Shown piece by piece: positions 22,939 through 35,426 of a stretch of DNA of 64,000 bases. Under the pieces are notes generated by a model. That model searched no databases. It was not told the origin of the DNA and was given only the letters and a program-made list of their open reading frames with translations. Both the position numbers and the translations under genes were made by a program. Position 1 is the stretch's first letter; each line of letters begins with the position of its first letter. Source of the stretch: Adiantum capillus-veneris (Eukaryota > Streptophyta > Polypodiopsida > Polypodiales > Pteridaceae); NCBI GenBank assembly GCA_014529385.2, contig JABFUD020000290.1:1-64000 (forward strand), in the 5' to 3' direction.

Positions 22939-25178
22939 TAGGGATTTCATTGACGTGATGAGGATCATGTGATTACGTTAATAACTTTAGTAATTACACG
23001 AAAAAAGACATAATCATGTTAATTGTTAACGTGACTTTGATGATGACTTGCAAAAACCGATAGAGCCGGTTAGCCCATGGAGTAAAAGTATATTCCATCA
23101 GGGCCAGTTGGGTTTTTTTAATTTCTCGACATTCCAATCGACGGGCCCGTTGGGAAAAAAAAAAACCCGACGGGGTAATTATATAAAATAAACACCTCGT
23201 GCTTATCGTGGTGCTTTGACTAGGCAAATCCTTGGGGATTATATCCGAGTGCCAGGTACAATCACCTCCTTGTGCATTGGCCTAAGGTTACAGAGTCACA
23301 TGTTCTTTTTTTGGGCCAAACGTGATTCTTAATTCAGTAACCACTTTTAAAAATATATAAATGCTTTACCGGACATAAAGGTACGAAACCAAAACAATTG
23401 TAAGTCTGGAGAGTCATGCTCATTGCAACAAATCCATTGGTCCAACTAAGGGCTGTGTTTGGTTTAGAAAATGAACGTATGCAAATGACGAGTCGATAGT
23501 CAAGGGTTGGATGTTCTGTACTAGTGTACTGGGCATATAAAGATCCTTGAAGTCTTGCATTTTTCACCATCATAGATTTGAGTTTATATACATTGTCACT
23601 GCACAATATAAGAGCTATAATCTTTAATTGGGTGAAAATAGATTTTATACATTGAATTGGATGCATAAGGAGGCTACAATCCTCTTCATATTGTTTGCAA
23701 ATCAAAGAGGATGTATAGATAATCATCACAATAATAATTACATTGAGAAATTTATAGCATTGTTGTATTAATTATGCCATTTAGAGAGTGCATTGCAATG
23801 TGTATGTTTGCTCACAACATAGGTGATCGATATGTGGATTGACTAAAGTGCATTGCAAAAATCTCATATTGTGCAGATTTGATTACTTTCTTAGTGATCA
23901 TATATTGAAAAGAAGAAAAATGCTTTAAAAATTGAACATCTAGCTCTTTTGTCTCCAATTTTAAATTAAAAGCAATGGAGCAAAATGTCCGCACAAGTGG
24001 TACGAAGAAGCCAAAGAATAAAAAAGCTCTTGACAAAGAGTGAGATTACTCTCACAACATATGTGGTCAATATATGGAGTGGCAATGTAAATTTTTCTTC
24101 ACAACAAAATCAAGCGGTGCATCACGTATTAGGGACCATTTTTTGGATAGCATTAAAAAGAGTTGTAAGAAATGTGAACATCCTCAGGCACTTGCAATTG
24201 CAAAGCGTTTGAGAGAAGAGCTCGCCGCAAGAAATAGAAGATACATAGCTCTATTATGGATGCAAGTCAAGAGAAGTCAGAGCCAAATATTAACTCTGTT
24301 AATCCTGTGGTGACACCAACTAACCTTGGAGAACAGCTTGCACAAGGAGAGGAAATGTCAAGCAGCATTCCTTTTAAGCGTCACAATCAAGGTGGACTTG
24401 GTCAAATGCGTCAAAAATCATTGCATCGAAGCTTTCACATGCAGTCTCTAGAAGAAGCACAAACTGCACTTGCCAAAGAAATTTTCTTCACTAGAAGTGC
24501 ACTGGTCATGGTAGACAACAATCATTGGAAGGCCGCTTGGAAGAAAATCGGTGATTTTGGCCAAGGATTTTTAGCTCCTTCTTATCACACGATACGAAAT
24601 GTTATCTTGGACAAATGTTACATCGAAGTCAAAGAGTGTGTTGCCAAAATACAGGATGCACAATTGTGAGTGATGGTTGTTCAAATGTTCAAAGAAGACC
24701 ACTGATCAATGTAATGCTGGTTCGTCCAAAGGGAGAAACGTTCATAAAGGTGATTGATAGTTCTGGTGCAATTAAAAGTGGTAAATATATTTTTGAGGCC
24801 TTGATTAATGTAATTAAAGAAATCAAATCTGAACATGTCATTCAAGTAGTCATGGACAACGCAAAGAATTGTAAAAATGCTAGTAAATTAATAAAGAAGT
24901 GCTTTCCACACATTTTCACCAATGGTTGTAATACGCTCAGCTTAAACTTAGTGCTGAAGGATTGGTACACTAGTGAAGAAACCACATGGTTTGCCAAAAT
25001 AATTGACACAGCACACCAAGTTGTGAAATTTATCTTGAAACGACAAAGAGTGCTCAATATGTATAGAACACGCATGTCAGTGATGTTGAAACTTCCTATT
25101 GAAACTCGGTTTTGCATTGTGATTGACAATTTCAATTGCATGGCCTTTGATGAATAGCAGCTTGAGCTGAAAGAAAAG
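22939..25178 (+). mobile_element. hAT element 1, 5' part (interrupted by a chromovirus)
   Basis: The left end TAGGGATTTCATTGACG at 22939 matches the terminus of hAT element 2 (CAGGGATTTCATTAATG on the minus strand at 39020). About 1 kb of noncoding 5' sequence and the start of the transposase are collinear with the reverse complement of 37050-39020. The copy breaks at 25178, where a chromovirus LTR begins. No 3' end was found beyond 35426. GC-rich subterminal sequence (about 23120-23180) is shared with element 2. Confidence 0.8.
23975..25157 (+). pseudogene. hAT transposase with BED finger and DUF659, decayed
   Basis: From the ATG at 23975 the reading is MEQNVRTSGTKKPKNKK, then a stop. A BED-finger region (MEWQCKF, RIRDHFL, SCKKCEH) follows, in which the second Cys of the first pair is Phe. 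The frame 24256-24669 and the overlapping frame 24615-25157 carry DUF659: GSALVMVD-like, KAAWKKIGDFG, CTIVSDG, RPLINVMLV, VMDNAKNCKNASKLI. The catalytic C-terminal hAT dimerisation region is absent because the copy ends at 25178. A stop and two frameshifts make it inactive. Confidence 0.8.
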
Positions 25179-26918
25179 GCGCCAAATGGACTAGTCATCC
25201 AGTGTGGAATGATGTCGTAGGGTAACATAGGGATCCTCTACCCGCTAAGAAAAGGACTCATGAATATGCTTTATCTTCTCTACACCATAGTCGAGGATGA
25301 CTATGATTTCAAGAGAGAGGTAATGTCATAATAATCAATATCTAATTCTCCTAAATGATTTTCTCATATTAAACTGATCATTTACTGTGGGGAAGTGCCA
25401 GGGGAGAAAAACCTAGAATATTGGTTAAGCTAGCAGACCGGCCACAGTAGGGATCCAAAGGAGGGAAAATAGGGATCCAAAGGGGGGGCCATCTGCAAAA
25501 GAGCCATGTGCAACAATGGGCTAAAAAGACCATAAGGTTCAGCCCATTAAGACTTCCAAAATGCTAAGGTTCCAAAATTCAAAGGTTGTGTCCAAAGGTC
25601 AACCCTAGGGGAAATTGGATGCTTTGTGTGTGACCAAAAAGTCTTTTCAAATCCCTACATAGGAGGGGGCGAGCCTTGGGAGTAGGGGATGAGAGAGAAA
25701 GTCACACACACACACACACACACACACAGGCTCCCTTTACACAAAGGGAATTAGGGACACATGTCAGCTCCTAGCCCAGATGCCCACAAGGTGTGCCCAA
25801 TTGCTATTGGATGGCCTTGGAGGTGGACCAATGAGAATTAGGCTAGAGTAAATCTAGTTTAATTAATTTAAAAACACTTCATAAAAGAACCAATGAGAAT
25901 TAAGTCCTCTAGAAGACTATTGAACAGTCTCCCAAGTGGTCCAATGAGCATTCAGCAGCCCAATCGCTTGCCTAATTCCTATTGGCCAGGAGGCAAAGGG
26001 GTCCAATGAGAATTTAGATGAATTATAAAATTACCTTAAGCTCTCACACAAGGGGAAAGGGGAACACATGTCAGAAGGCTATCACTTATGCTACTTAATA
26101 ATCATTGGCTTGACTTGGGGAGATCCAATGAGGGTAGATCAAGAGCAAATAGCAAGAGGGCTCGCCCAAGAGAGAGAGGGGGATGATTTTGGCAAGGCAT
26201 TATCACACACACACTCACACACAGTCTATGTGTGAAGTAAAGAAGACTATCTCTTCCCAAGCTTTAATGGAGAGCTCATCACCTACTCCAAGCTTGTGAG
26301 ATAGAAGCCTACATCGACACACTCTTGGCATGTGGATGCAAATCCAACCACGATCCAAGCTTCAATGCATGCTCATCTCCTCTACCAAGCTAATTACTAA
26401 GCTAATCTATGCTAATATGAGTGATTATATGAGGAGATGTAAATCTTTCTCGTAAGATACTCCTTCTTCCTCTTAATCTACTCTCATACCCTGCTAGCTC
26501 TCACCATCTTCGAAGGTGTGTGAGGTCTTGGGTCTGAGACCGGGGATAATTGATGTTGTGTTTGCTAAGTGTTTTTCTTAGTGCATGAAGCTTTCATCTT
26601 CATTGCACTAACTAGTCTTGAAGGAACACAAAGAATTGTATTGTACAATGTCTCTCTTGATGGGAGAAACCATAATACAAAGCCTTTTGGAGGGGGGACC
26701 GGCTCCATGCAAATCCGGTCCTCAACTGTTGTCAATAGCTTAATTTCTCTCTCTTTTGAAAGTATTGTTCATGCTATCTAACTAGATGTTATGCTGTTTG
26801 TTGCTCTCTCCACCCAAGCACTCTTGTAATTCTCATTAGGAATCTATTCTAATGAAATGCCCACTATGTTCATGCTAATTTCCGCTACACACAAGTTTTT
26901 AGGCCATTAAATATTACA
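25179..26918 (+). repeat. 5' LTR of the chromovirus
   Basis: Matches 33731-35426 from GCGCCAAATGGACTAG onward. The 3' LTR stops matching at 26904 (TTTTTAGGC), while the 5' LTR may extend 14 bp more to a CA just before the PBS. It contains a (CA)n tract at about 25702-25728 that is shorter in the 3' LTR. Confidence 0.85.
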
Positions 26919-26919
26919 T

Positions 26920-26933
26920 TGGTATCAGAGCAC
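26920..26933 (+). promoter_or_regulatory. Primer binding site, initiator tRNA-Met type
   Basis: TGGTATCAGAGCAC follows the 5' LTR and matches the classical plant primer site complementary to the 3' end of initiator tRNA-Met. The next 400 bp to the gag ATG are untranslated leader. Confidence 0.85.
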
Positions 26934-27335
26934 AAGGTTTCTCTTTTCTTGCTCAAGAAGGGAGGTCCTCGAGCTAGCTATAAATGGTTGGTATTATTAA
27001 TTGCCTGTGAGTAAGTAGAATAGGTATTTTTCAGCCTTGTAGTGCACCTGCCTTCTTGCAGTTAACGGGGCATCACCGTCGAGAGCTATGGTCTTAATAG
27101 TGGAGTCCTACGGGGCTTGCCTATGGCTTAACAACTATTGAGCTATTAGAAGCTTGACAAGAGCCGGTGCTGTTTTGGTGTCGAAAGACCCTCTCTTCTA
27201 TTCCTTGCAATTAATGGTATTCGAGCCGCGGGTATAGTAGCTTGAGTGCTTTTTCTAAAGGGGTAAAGAGGAGTAGCAACTAGGGCTTGAAGTGCCAAAG
27301 TACACCTAAAAAGTTTACACCTAAAATTTGTTAGA

Positions 27336-27536
27336 ATGGCTGACAATAGTAAAGAGAGTGAAATTAATGTTGATAAATTTGATTTTGGTAATGAGCAAGC
27401 TACTAATGATGCTTCGATGCTTGTTAACTATCTTGTTTCTAGGCTTCAACAAGCCATGGGCAATCCATCTCTCCAAAGTGAAGTGCAACGGCAGCTCCGT
27501 GCTCACGAGATTCTCCAAGCTCATCACCATGACAAG
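27336..27536 (+). pseudogene. Chromovirus gag, N-terminal piece
   Basis: The ATG at 27336 starts MADNSKESEINVDK and the reading continues through MLVNYLVSRLQQAMG to ILQAHHHDK, where an insert begins. The last 86 bp of this piece are repeated exactly at 28695-28780, where gag resumes. The host frame would be intact without the insert. Confidence 0.8.
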
Positions 27537-28694
27537 CATTAGGAGATTTCGGAGGTCTTTTGGAGGGCCTTTTGGAAGAGAGAGGAAAATAAGCTCCTCC
27601 AATGAGAGAAGAGCCTACGTTACGTAGAAAAATAGATTGATATTAACAAAAATATAAAAGGTGTCCCTCTTCTCATTTAGTAATCTAGTGGTCCTTGAAG
27701 ATGAGCACTCTCTTTCATTTAATGCGAGCACCTTTTTCAGAAGGTAGATGCGGTGCATTTGATACGGGCTACGTCATCACTAAAACTCAAAAAGTCACAA
27801 AACTATCAAGTGGTGGAAGATTTTGAAACTTTTGATATTGTCAATGCGTCCGGAACGCACATATCTCATAGAAATGAATGTCCAATTGCCTCGCTCAGAC
27901 ATCCAAAGAGGCAAAAAAATGTCAAAAAGCCCTAAAGGAACATTTTACTAACGGCGCGCGAGGGGCCATTCCAAAATTTTGTAATGCCTCCTCGCGCGCC
28001 GTTAGTAAAAAGCCCCTTTTTCCTCTTTTTAGGGAGCTTTTTGAGAGGAAAATGTCCAAAAACCTCTAAAAAGGGGCTTTCTGGACAGATAAATGTCCAA
28101 AAATCACCAGAAGGAGCTTTGTACTAACGACGCGTAGAGGGGCATTCTAGAATTTTGGAATGCCTCCTCGCGCGCCGTTAGTAAAAAGCCCCTATTTCCT
28201 CTTTTTAGGGAGCTTTTTGAGAGGAAAATGTCCAAAAACCTCTAAAGAGGGGCTTTCTGGAAAGATAAATGTCCAAAAATCACTAAAAGGAGCTTTGTAC
28301 TAACGGCGCGCAGAGGGGCATTCTAGCATTTAGAAATGCCTCCTCGCGCGCCTTAAGTAAAAAGCCCATTTTTTGGGGGTTTTTGACATTTTTTGCCTCT
28401 CCGGTTGTCGGAATGAGGCAAGTAGACATTCGTTTTTAGGGTATTTTGGCATTCCGGACGCATTGGTGGTGTCAAAAGCCTCAAAATCTATCACTATTTG
28501 ACAGTTTGTGACTTTTCAACTTTTAGTGATGACGTAAGCTGCATTAAATGCGCCGCACCCGCCTCCTAAAAAAGACGCTCGCATTAAATAAAAAAGTGAC
28601 CGTTTTCAAGGACGATTGGGAATATAAATCTACTTTTTAGAGTGTCTGGTTGTCCTTTTGGACGTACTCACAAGGTGCAAGTGCATTTTATAAA
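27537..28694. mobile_element. Foldback-type insert with long inverted repeats and three palindromes
   Basis: Arms of about 340 bp (about 27622-27965 and 28305-28645) are inverted copies of each other; for example CATTTAATGCGAGC on the left pairs with its reverse complement on the right, and both hold TACGTCATCACTAAAA in inverse orientation. The centre is three tandem 175-bp units, each with a GCGCGC-rich palindrome. There is no coding capacity. It interrupts gag and is flanked by an exact 86-bp direct repeat of gag (27451-27536 and 28695-28780). It may be a Mutator-like or CACTA-derived foldback element; the superfamily is uncertain. Confidence 0.8.
27943..28361. repeat. Three 175-bp tandem units, each with a hairpin
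   Basis: Palindromes lie at about 27943-28011, 28121-28184 and 28297-28361. Each pairs TACTAACGGCGCGCGAGG (with small changes) with its complement CCTCGCGCGCCGTTAGTA across a loop of about 20 bp. The spacers between them contain GGAAAATGTCCAAAAACC and are near-identical. Confidence 0.92.
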
Positions 28695-31056
28695 AAGCCA
28701 TGGGCAATCCATCTCTCCAAAGTGAAGTGCAACGGCAGCTCCGTGCTCACGAGATTCTCCAAGCTCATCACCATGACAAGAGAACACCTAGGAAGCCTCC
28801 TTGTGAGACTTCCAAAAGAGGTCTCTCTCCGATTCGAGAAGAAGAAGAGAATCCATACGAAGGGCTCAAGAATTTACTTCTTGATTATGCATCTCCTTCC
28901 CAAAGGAGAACTCAAGAGCCTCCACCGAAGGAACGAGAAAGAAGTGAGTCTCCCGCCACCTCGGCGGAGATGGCTCCACGAAGACGGCGGGCTAAATGCT
29001 CTCCATCCCCACCAAAGCGGAGAAGACCATCACACTCTTCTCCACGCCATAATTCAAAGAGGGATGATAAAAAGCAAGAGAAGAAAAAGGCGAGAAAGAG
29101 GACACCCTCTTCTCCATCTTCTTTATCCTCTTCCTCTAGTATGAAAGTGATGGTGAAGACAACGAAGATCAAGACAAGAAAAAGGCGAGAAAGAGGTCAC
29201 CCTCTTCTCCACCTTCTTCAAATTCTTCACCTTCTGAATAAAGTGATGGTGCAACCTTTGAACCATCAAAAAGAAGAGGCCATAGGAAATCCTATGCCAC
29301 ATGGAAGAGGTCATCCAAGCTCAAGAAGTTCAAAGAGGGAGGGAAGAGCATCTCTTTCCTTACCTATGATGGTACCTTTGGTGCTACGGGCAAAGTCTTG
29401 GCCATTATCCAGCAATTTGATGCAACGTTTGGAGATGAGGGCTTCATGGAGTCCTCTAAGCTACGCCATGTAGCTATGCACTTTCAAAAGTCCGCCAGGC
29501 AATGGTGGTCTAGCCTACGAGCCAACGGTGAAGCTCCACGAACATGAAAAGGTTTAAGAGCTTCCATTATGAAGCAGTTTTTGGCCACCGATGCCAAAGA
29601 CAAAGTACTCACTGAATGGCGAAGCTTAAAGCTCTCTCCCAATGAATCCATCCACAAATATGTAGACAAGTTTTGGGACCTACAACTCAAAGCCACTGTC
29701 TTCAAAAAGTTGGATTTTGGAGAGCAAAAGCAACAATTTTGTGCGGGCTTAACCGAAGAAATGGCGGAGTATGTCAACTCCCAAAGGCCCCGTACCATAT
29801 CGGCGGTAATACACCATACTATGGCGGCCTCTCGAATCAATTTCCAAACGACGGCTAAAAGAAATAATAATCCCACGGAAAACAAGGGTTCCAATGAACC
29901 TAAGGGGAAGGACAATGTCCAAAAGTCTCCTAAGGGCAACTCCAACAAAGCTAAAGAGAAGGGAGTTTACAAAGGTAAAAACAAACTCTCTCCTGAAGAG
30001 CTTGAGCGTTATCGCAAGGATAACCGGTGTTTCAAGTGCGACGAACAAGGGCATGCATACCGCGCTTGTCCCCAAAAGAACAACCGCCAAGATCCTCCTA
30101 GAGCTTCCTTGGTTGAAATCCAAGAGGAGGAGACTCACCAAACTCACCACAAAGGATCTTCTCTATGCCATGCTTGGGGAAAGGTAAGAGAACATGATGC
30201 TTTTATTCTCTTTGACCCTGGTTCTACTAACAATTTTATATCTATAGAGTTGGCCACCAAGCTAGGCATACAAGCCTATGAGATGGGAGATGTCCTACCC
30301 GCAGACAGTTCCTTCAAGGAGCAAGAAGCTTCAGTCACTCCCTTAATCGAGAAATTGAGGCTTCATGTCCAAGGCTATGTGGACAAAGAGGACTTCTTTA
30401 TCTCTCCTCTCAAGCATGAGGATGTAATCCTAGGGGCACCATGGTTTGACCGCCTGGCTGCCAATGTTAAATTTCCTGAAAGGAGAATCTCCTTTAAGTT
30501 CAGGGAAAAAGACATGTATATATATGCTAAGGAAATCGGTAACACTATCCCCATTGTACATACACCAGCATTCAACAAGTCAATAAAGAGCTCTATTTCC
30601 GTGTACATGATTTTTGTTAAAGATTCTCAAAATGAACCTAATGCTTTAGCAAAGGAAAATAAAAGCAACCAAAAGGAATTAGAGTTATCCAATTTTCTCA
30701 AGGGGTTTCAAGATGTTTTTATTGACGACATCCCTTGTGAGCTACCTCCTAAACAAGGTAATGATGACCATGCAATTGAACTTCTTACAGGAAGTTCACC
30801 GCCTAACAAACCTCCTTATAGAGTTTCTCAAGCTCAACAAGAGGAGATTATGCGGCAAGTGAATGAGTTAGTTGAGAAGGGCATGGTTAGGCCTAGCTCA
30901 TCTCCATTTTGCTCACCGGTGCTATTAGTGCAAAAGAAACACGGCACATATCATATGTGTGTCGACTATAGAGCACTAAATAGGATCACTATCAAGAATA
31001 GGTTTCCCGTTCCACGGGTAGAAGACCTATTTGATAAGCTACAAGGATCGACCTAA
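28695..31056 (+). pseudogene. Chromovirus gag-protease-RT, first part
   Basis: Gag resumes at 28695 with a Ser/Arg/Lys-rich stretch. After a frameshift near 29200 and a stop near 29547, the long frame 29569-31056 reads gag core (WRSLKLSPNESIHKYVDKF), a CCHC knuckle CFKCDEQGHAYRAC (30028-30069), a protease FILFDPGSTNNFI near 30205 where DSG is expected, and ILGAPWF near 30430. RT begins at KGMVRPSSSPF with VDYRALNRITIKNRFPVP, then stops at 31056 through a small deletion just before IDLKSGYHQIRI. Confidence 0.87.
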
Positions 31057-32010
31057 AAAGTGGCTATCATCAAATAAGGATAGTTGATCAACACATTGTA
31101 AAGACCGCATTTCGCACCACATTTGGTCTTTATGAATACATTGTCATGCCTTTTGGCTTGACCAATGCACCAGCCACATTCAACCGATTGATGGAGAAGC
31201 TGTCCAGGCCTCATCGAACCTTCACTGAAGTGTTCTTTGATGATATTATCATCTACTCTAATTCATTAGACGAACACAAGCAACATCTCTAGGTAATATT
31301 TCAAGTTTTGAGAGAGAATAAACTTTATGTTAATCGAAAGAAAAGTGAATTTTTCTTGCAAGAGATTCAGTATTTGGGTCACATTATCTCTCAAGATGGC
31401 ATCCAATTGGATCCATCAAAGTTAGAGGTAATAAAAGGATGGCCTAAACCAAGGAATCTTCATGAACTAAGAAGCTTTATAGGTATGTGTGCATACTATA
31501 GACGCTTCATAGAAAAGTTCTCACAAATTGCGGGACCATTACATGACCTAACAAAGAAAAGCGTTAGGTATACATGGTCTGCTAAGGAGAACAATGCTTT
31601 CGAAAAGCTTAAAGAAAAGCTTATCTCTCAATCTGTGCTTACACGTCTACCGGATCATCTCTCAAAACCATTTGAGGTCCAAGTGATGCTTGTGGTGATT
31701 GCCTTGGAGCTGTTTTGCTTCAAGAAGGGCATGCCATAGGCTATGAAAGTCGAAGGCTCGACCCTGTTGAGCAAGCTCCAGGCATATAAGAAAAGGAACT
31801 CCTTGCAGTTCTACATGCCTTAGACTCATGGAAGCACTATTTATTGGGGACTCCTTTTATTCTGCGAACGGATCACCAAAGTCTTAAGTACTTCATGACG
31901 TAGACCAAGCTCTCCGACAAACAAATGAGGTGGGCAAATTTCCTTTCGCAATTTTATTTTCATATTGCTCACATTGCTGGCAAGCATAATCAAGTAGCTG
32001 ATGCACTCTC
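31057..32010 (+). pseudogene. Chromovirus RT C-terminal part and RNase H
   Basis: Continuing out of frame from the deletion: IDLKSGYHQIRI, VMPFGLTNAPATF and the catalytic FFDDIIIYS near 31242, then a stop at about 31292. The frame 31308-31739 has LRENKLYVN, YLGHIIS and the thumb region. RNase H follows with a frameshift (GAVLLQEGHAIGYESRRL), an in-frame stop in the ELLAVLHAL block, LRTDHQSLKYF, another stop, and ADALSRR near 32000. Confidence 0.85.
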
Positions 32011-33604
32011 AAGACGACCGAGAGTGAATGGGGTTTCCATAGCCACTCACAATGATCTATCTTCAATGATAGATGAGTATGCTATTGATCCCGATTTTAG
32101 AAATGTGATTTCAGCCATTGCATTAGGGAAGAAAGAAGAACCATTTACTTTACAAGATGGTTATCTTCTCTACGGCAATAGACTATGTGTTACTAACTCA
32201 CTACGTGAGAAAGTAATGTATGAATCACATGCTCCACCTTATGCGGGGCATAGAGGGATTCAGTCTACCTTAAAGGGAATTGAAACATATTTCTATTGGC
32301 CTACCATGAAAGTGAACATACAAGAGTATGTTTCTAAATGTGTGGTATGCCAAAAGACAAAATTTGATAGAGGGAAGCAACTTGGATTGCTTCAACCTTT
32401 TCCAATCCCTAATTCACCATGGGAGAGCATATCCATGGATTTTATCTTTGGATTTCCTAAGTCTATCCATGGGAATACGGGAATATGGACGATAGTAGAC
32501 AGGTTCAGTAAACAAGCTCATTTTATACCTGTCAAAAAGACTATCAAAGCCCATCAAATGGCAACCCTCTTCATTTCCCAAATTTTCAAGTACCATGGCT
32601 TGCCAATGTCCATAGTGTCAGATAGAGATCCTAGAATGACCAGTAATTTCTGGAAGGGTCTCTTTGAGAATTTAGGGACAAGGCTAAACTTCTCATCGGC
32701 CTATCATCCACAAACCGATGGCCAAAGTGAAATAGCTAACCTAGCCATTCGCGATCTACTAAAATCCTATGTAACGGAAGTAGATCAAAGATCCCAATGG
32801 GAGAAGTACTTACCCTTAGTGGAGTATGCTTACAATAACAAAGTACATACTTCCACGGGAAAATCAACTTTCGAGGTAATTGAGGGAAGATAAAAAAGTC
32901 CCTTGCTACTTAAGGTACATCGGAAGATCTTCACTGCAGATGAGTATAGCCGAGACCTACAAGAATCTTTTCAAAAGATTACGGATGTTATCTCTATCTC
33001 ACAGCAAAGGCAAAAGGCTGTTGCTGACAAGCACAGAAGCGCCCAAGCCTTTGAAGAAAATGATTGGGTCTTATTAAAGTTTCCCAAGGCTCGATTAAGG
33101 CACACGACGGGCAAGAATCCTACGGGACACCAAAAGTACTATGCTAAACTAGCAAAAAGGTACTATGGTCCCTTCCAGATTCTTAGGCCAATCAATGAGA
33201 TGGCCTATCAACTCAAGTTTCCCAATCATTGGCTCATACACAATGCTTTCCATGTGAGCCTATTAAAGCCCTACAAAGGAGAGCCACCTCAAGAACCAAC
33301 TATTGAAGACCCACTGGAGATCGAGGACCAAGAGGAGGTGCTGCAGCCCGAGTCCACTCTCCGACATGAAGACAAGGTACTAAAAGGCGGTAAGACTATC
33401 CGACGATATCTTATTAAGTTTAAGAATTATCCTTTTGAAGATTCTAGATGGATGCAAGGCATACAATTAAAGGATAACCTAAACCTTGTCAATGCTTACA
33501 ATGCTTCCCAAGAGTACGAAAATATACAAAATGTTAAAAATGAACAAAGTTTCTTTTGTCTTATAAGACTCTCTTTTTCTTTATTGTGCACAAAAAAAAA
33601 GTAG
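31925..33604 (+). pseudogene. Chromovirus integrase with C-terminal chromodomain
   Basis: The frame 31925-32893 carries the HHCC finger (YAGHRGIQ, then CVVCQK near 32340) and the catalytic triad: Asp in ISMDFIFGFP, Asp in SIVSDRDPRM, Glu in GQSEIANLAIRDLL. A stop at about 32891 interrupts it. The frame 32903-33604 continues with [22 protein letters not shown] and a chromodomain-like [18 protein letters not shown] near 33420. Integrases insert the cDNA, and the chromodomain would steer it to chromatin marks. With the RT breaks, the element depends on others to move. Confidence 0.87.
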
Positions 33605-33730
33605 TATGCATGCTTAGATCAAGTTTGCGGAGACGACGTCTCCCAAACACCAAGTAGAGCTTGTCACTCTACTATGGAAGACTGATAGGACTAATGTGTA
33701 GACATCCTTGCGGTAGCCTCATGCTCTCAA

Positions 33731-35426
33731 GCGCCAAATGGACTAGTCATCCATTGTGGAATGATGTCGTAGGGTAACATAGTGATCCTCTACCCACTAA
33801 GAAAAGGACTCATGAATATGCTTTATCTTCTCTACACCATAGTCGAGGACGACTATGATTTCAAGAGAGAGGTAATGTCATAATAATCAATATCTAATTC
33901 TCCTAAATGATTTTCTCATATTAAACTGATCATTTACTGTGGGGAAGTGCCAGGGGAGAAAAAGCTAGAATATTGGTTAAGCTAGCAGACCGGCCACAGT
34001 AGGGATCCAAAGGGGGGGCCATCTACAAAAGAGCCATGTGCAACAATGGGCTAAAAAGACCATAAGGTTCATCCCATTAAGACTTCCAAAATGCTAAGGT
34101 TCCAAAATTCAAAGGTTGTGTCCAAAGGTCAACCCTAGGGGAAATTGGATGCTTTGTGTGTGACCAAAAAGTCTTTTCAAATCCCTACATAGGAGGGGGC
34201 GAGCCTTGGGAGTAGGGGATGAGAGAGAAAGTCACACACACACAAACACACGCTCCCTTTACACAAACGGAATTAGGGACACATGTCAGCTCCCTAGCCC
34301 AGATGCCTACAAGGTGTGCCCAATTGCTATTGGATGGCCTTGGAGGTGGACCAATGAGAATTAGGCTAGAGTAATCTAGTTTAATTAATTTAAAAACACT
34401 TCATAAAAGAACGAATGAGAATTAAGTCCTCTAGAAGACTATTGGACAGTCTCCCAAGTGGTCCAATAAGCATTCAATAGCCCAATGGCTTGCCTGATTC
34501 CTATTGGCCAGGAGGCAAAGGGGTCCAATGAGAGTTTAGATGAATTATTAAATTACCTTAAGCTCTCACACAAGGGGAAAGGGGGACACATGTCAGAAGG
34601 CTATCACTTATGCTGCTTAATAATCATTGGCTTGACTTGGGGAGATCCAATGAGGGTAGAGCAAGAGCAAATAGCAAGAGGGCTCGCCCAAGAGAGAGAG
34701 GGGGCTGATTTTGGCAAGGCATTATCACACACACACTCACACACAGTCTATGTGTGAAGTAAAAAAGACTATCTCTTCCCAAGCTTTAATGGAGAGCTCA
34801 TCACCTACTCCAAGCTTGTGAGATAGAAGCCTACATCGACACACTCTTGGCATGTGGATGCAAATCCAACCAAGAGCCAAGCTTCAATGCATGCTCATCT
34901 CCTCTACCAAGCTAATTACTAAGCTAAGCTATGCTAATATGAGTGATTATATGAGGAGATGTACATCTTTCTCGTAAGATACTCCTTCTTCCTCTCAATC
35001 TACTTTCATACCCTTCTAGCTCTCACCATCTTCGAAGGTGTGTGAGGTCTTGGGTCTGAGACCGGGGATAATTGATGTTGTGTTTGCTAAGTGTTTTGCT
35101 TAGTGCATGAAGCTTTCATCTTCATTGCACTAACTAGTCTTGAAGGAACACAAAGAATTGTATTGTACAATGTCTCTCTTGATGGGAGAAACCATAATAC
35201 AAAGCCTTTTGGAGGGGGGACCGGCTCCATGCAAATCCGGTCCTCAACTGTTGTCAATAGCTTAATTTCTCTCTCTTTTGAAAGTATTGTTCATGCTATC
35301 TAACTAGGTGTTATGCTTTTTGTTGCTCTCTCCACCCAAGCACTCTTGTAATTCTCATTAGGAATCTATTCTAATGAAATGCCCACTATGTTCATGCTAA
35401 TTTCCGCTAGACACAAGTTTTTAGGC
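33731..35426 (+). repeat. 3' LTR of the chromovirus
   Basis: Collinear with 25179-26904, with a shorter CA tract and a deletion of about 18 bp near 34010. The match ends at TTTTTAGGC (35426); the 14 bp that precede the PBS in the 5' LTR are missing here. Confidence 0.85.

Larger units (their letters stand above)
25179..35426 (+). mobile_element. Ty3/gypsy chromovirus with 1.7 kb LTRs
   Basis: A 10.2 kb element: 5' LTR, tRNA-Met-type PBS, gag, pol and 3' LTR. It lies within the broken hAT element 1. Its gag is split by a 1.16 kb insert. LTRs look nearly identical by eye, so the insertion is recent compared with the neighbouring relics, yet pol already carries several stops. The outer LTR ends are not canonical TG and CA (see finding). 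Confidence 0.88.

Noticed and set aside
26569..26781. 70-codon frame repeated at 35091-35303
   Set aside because: It lies inside the two LTRs and is conserved only because LTRs are copies of each other.
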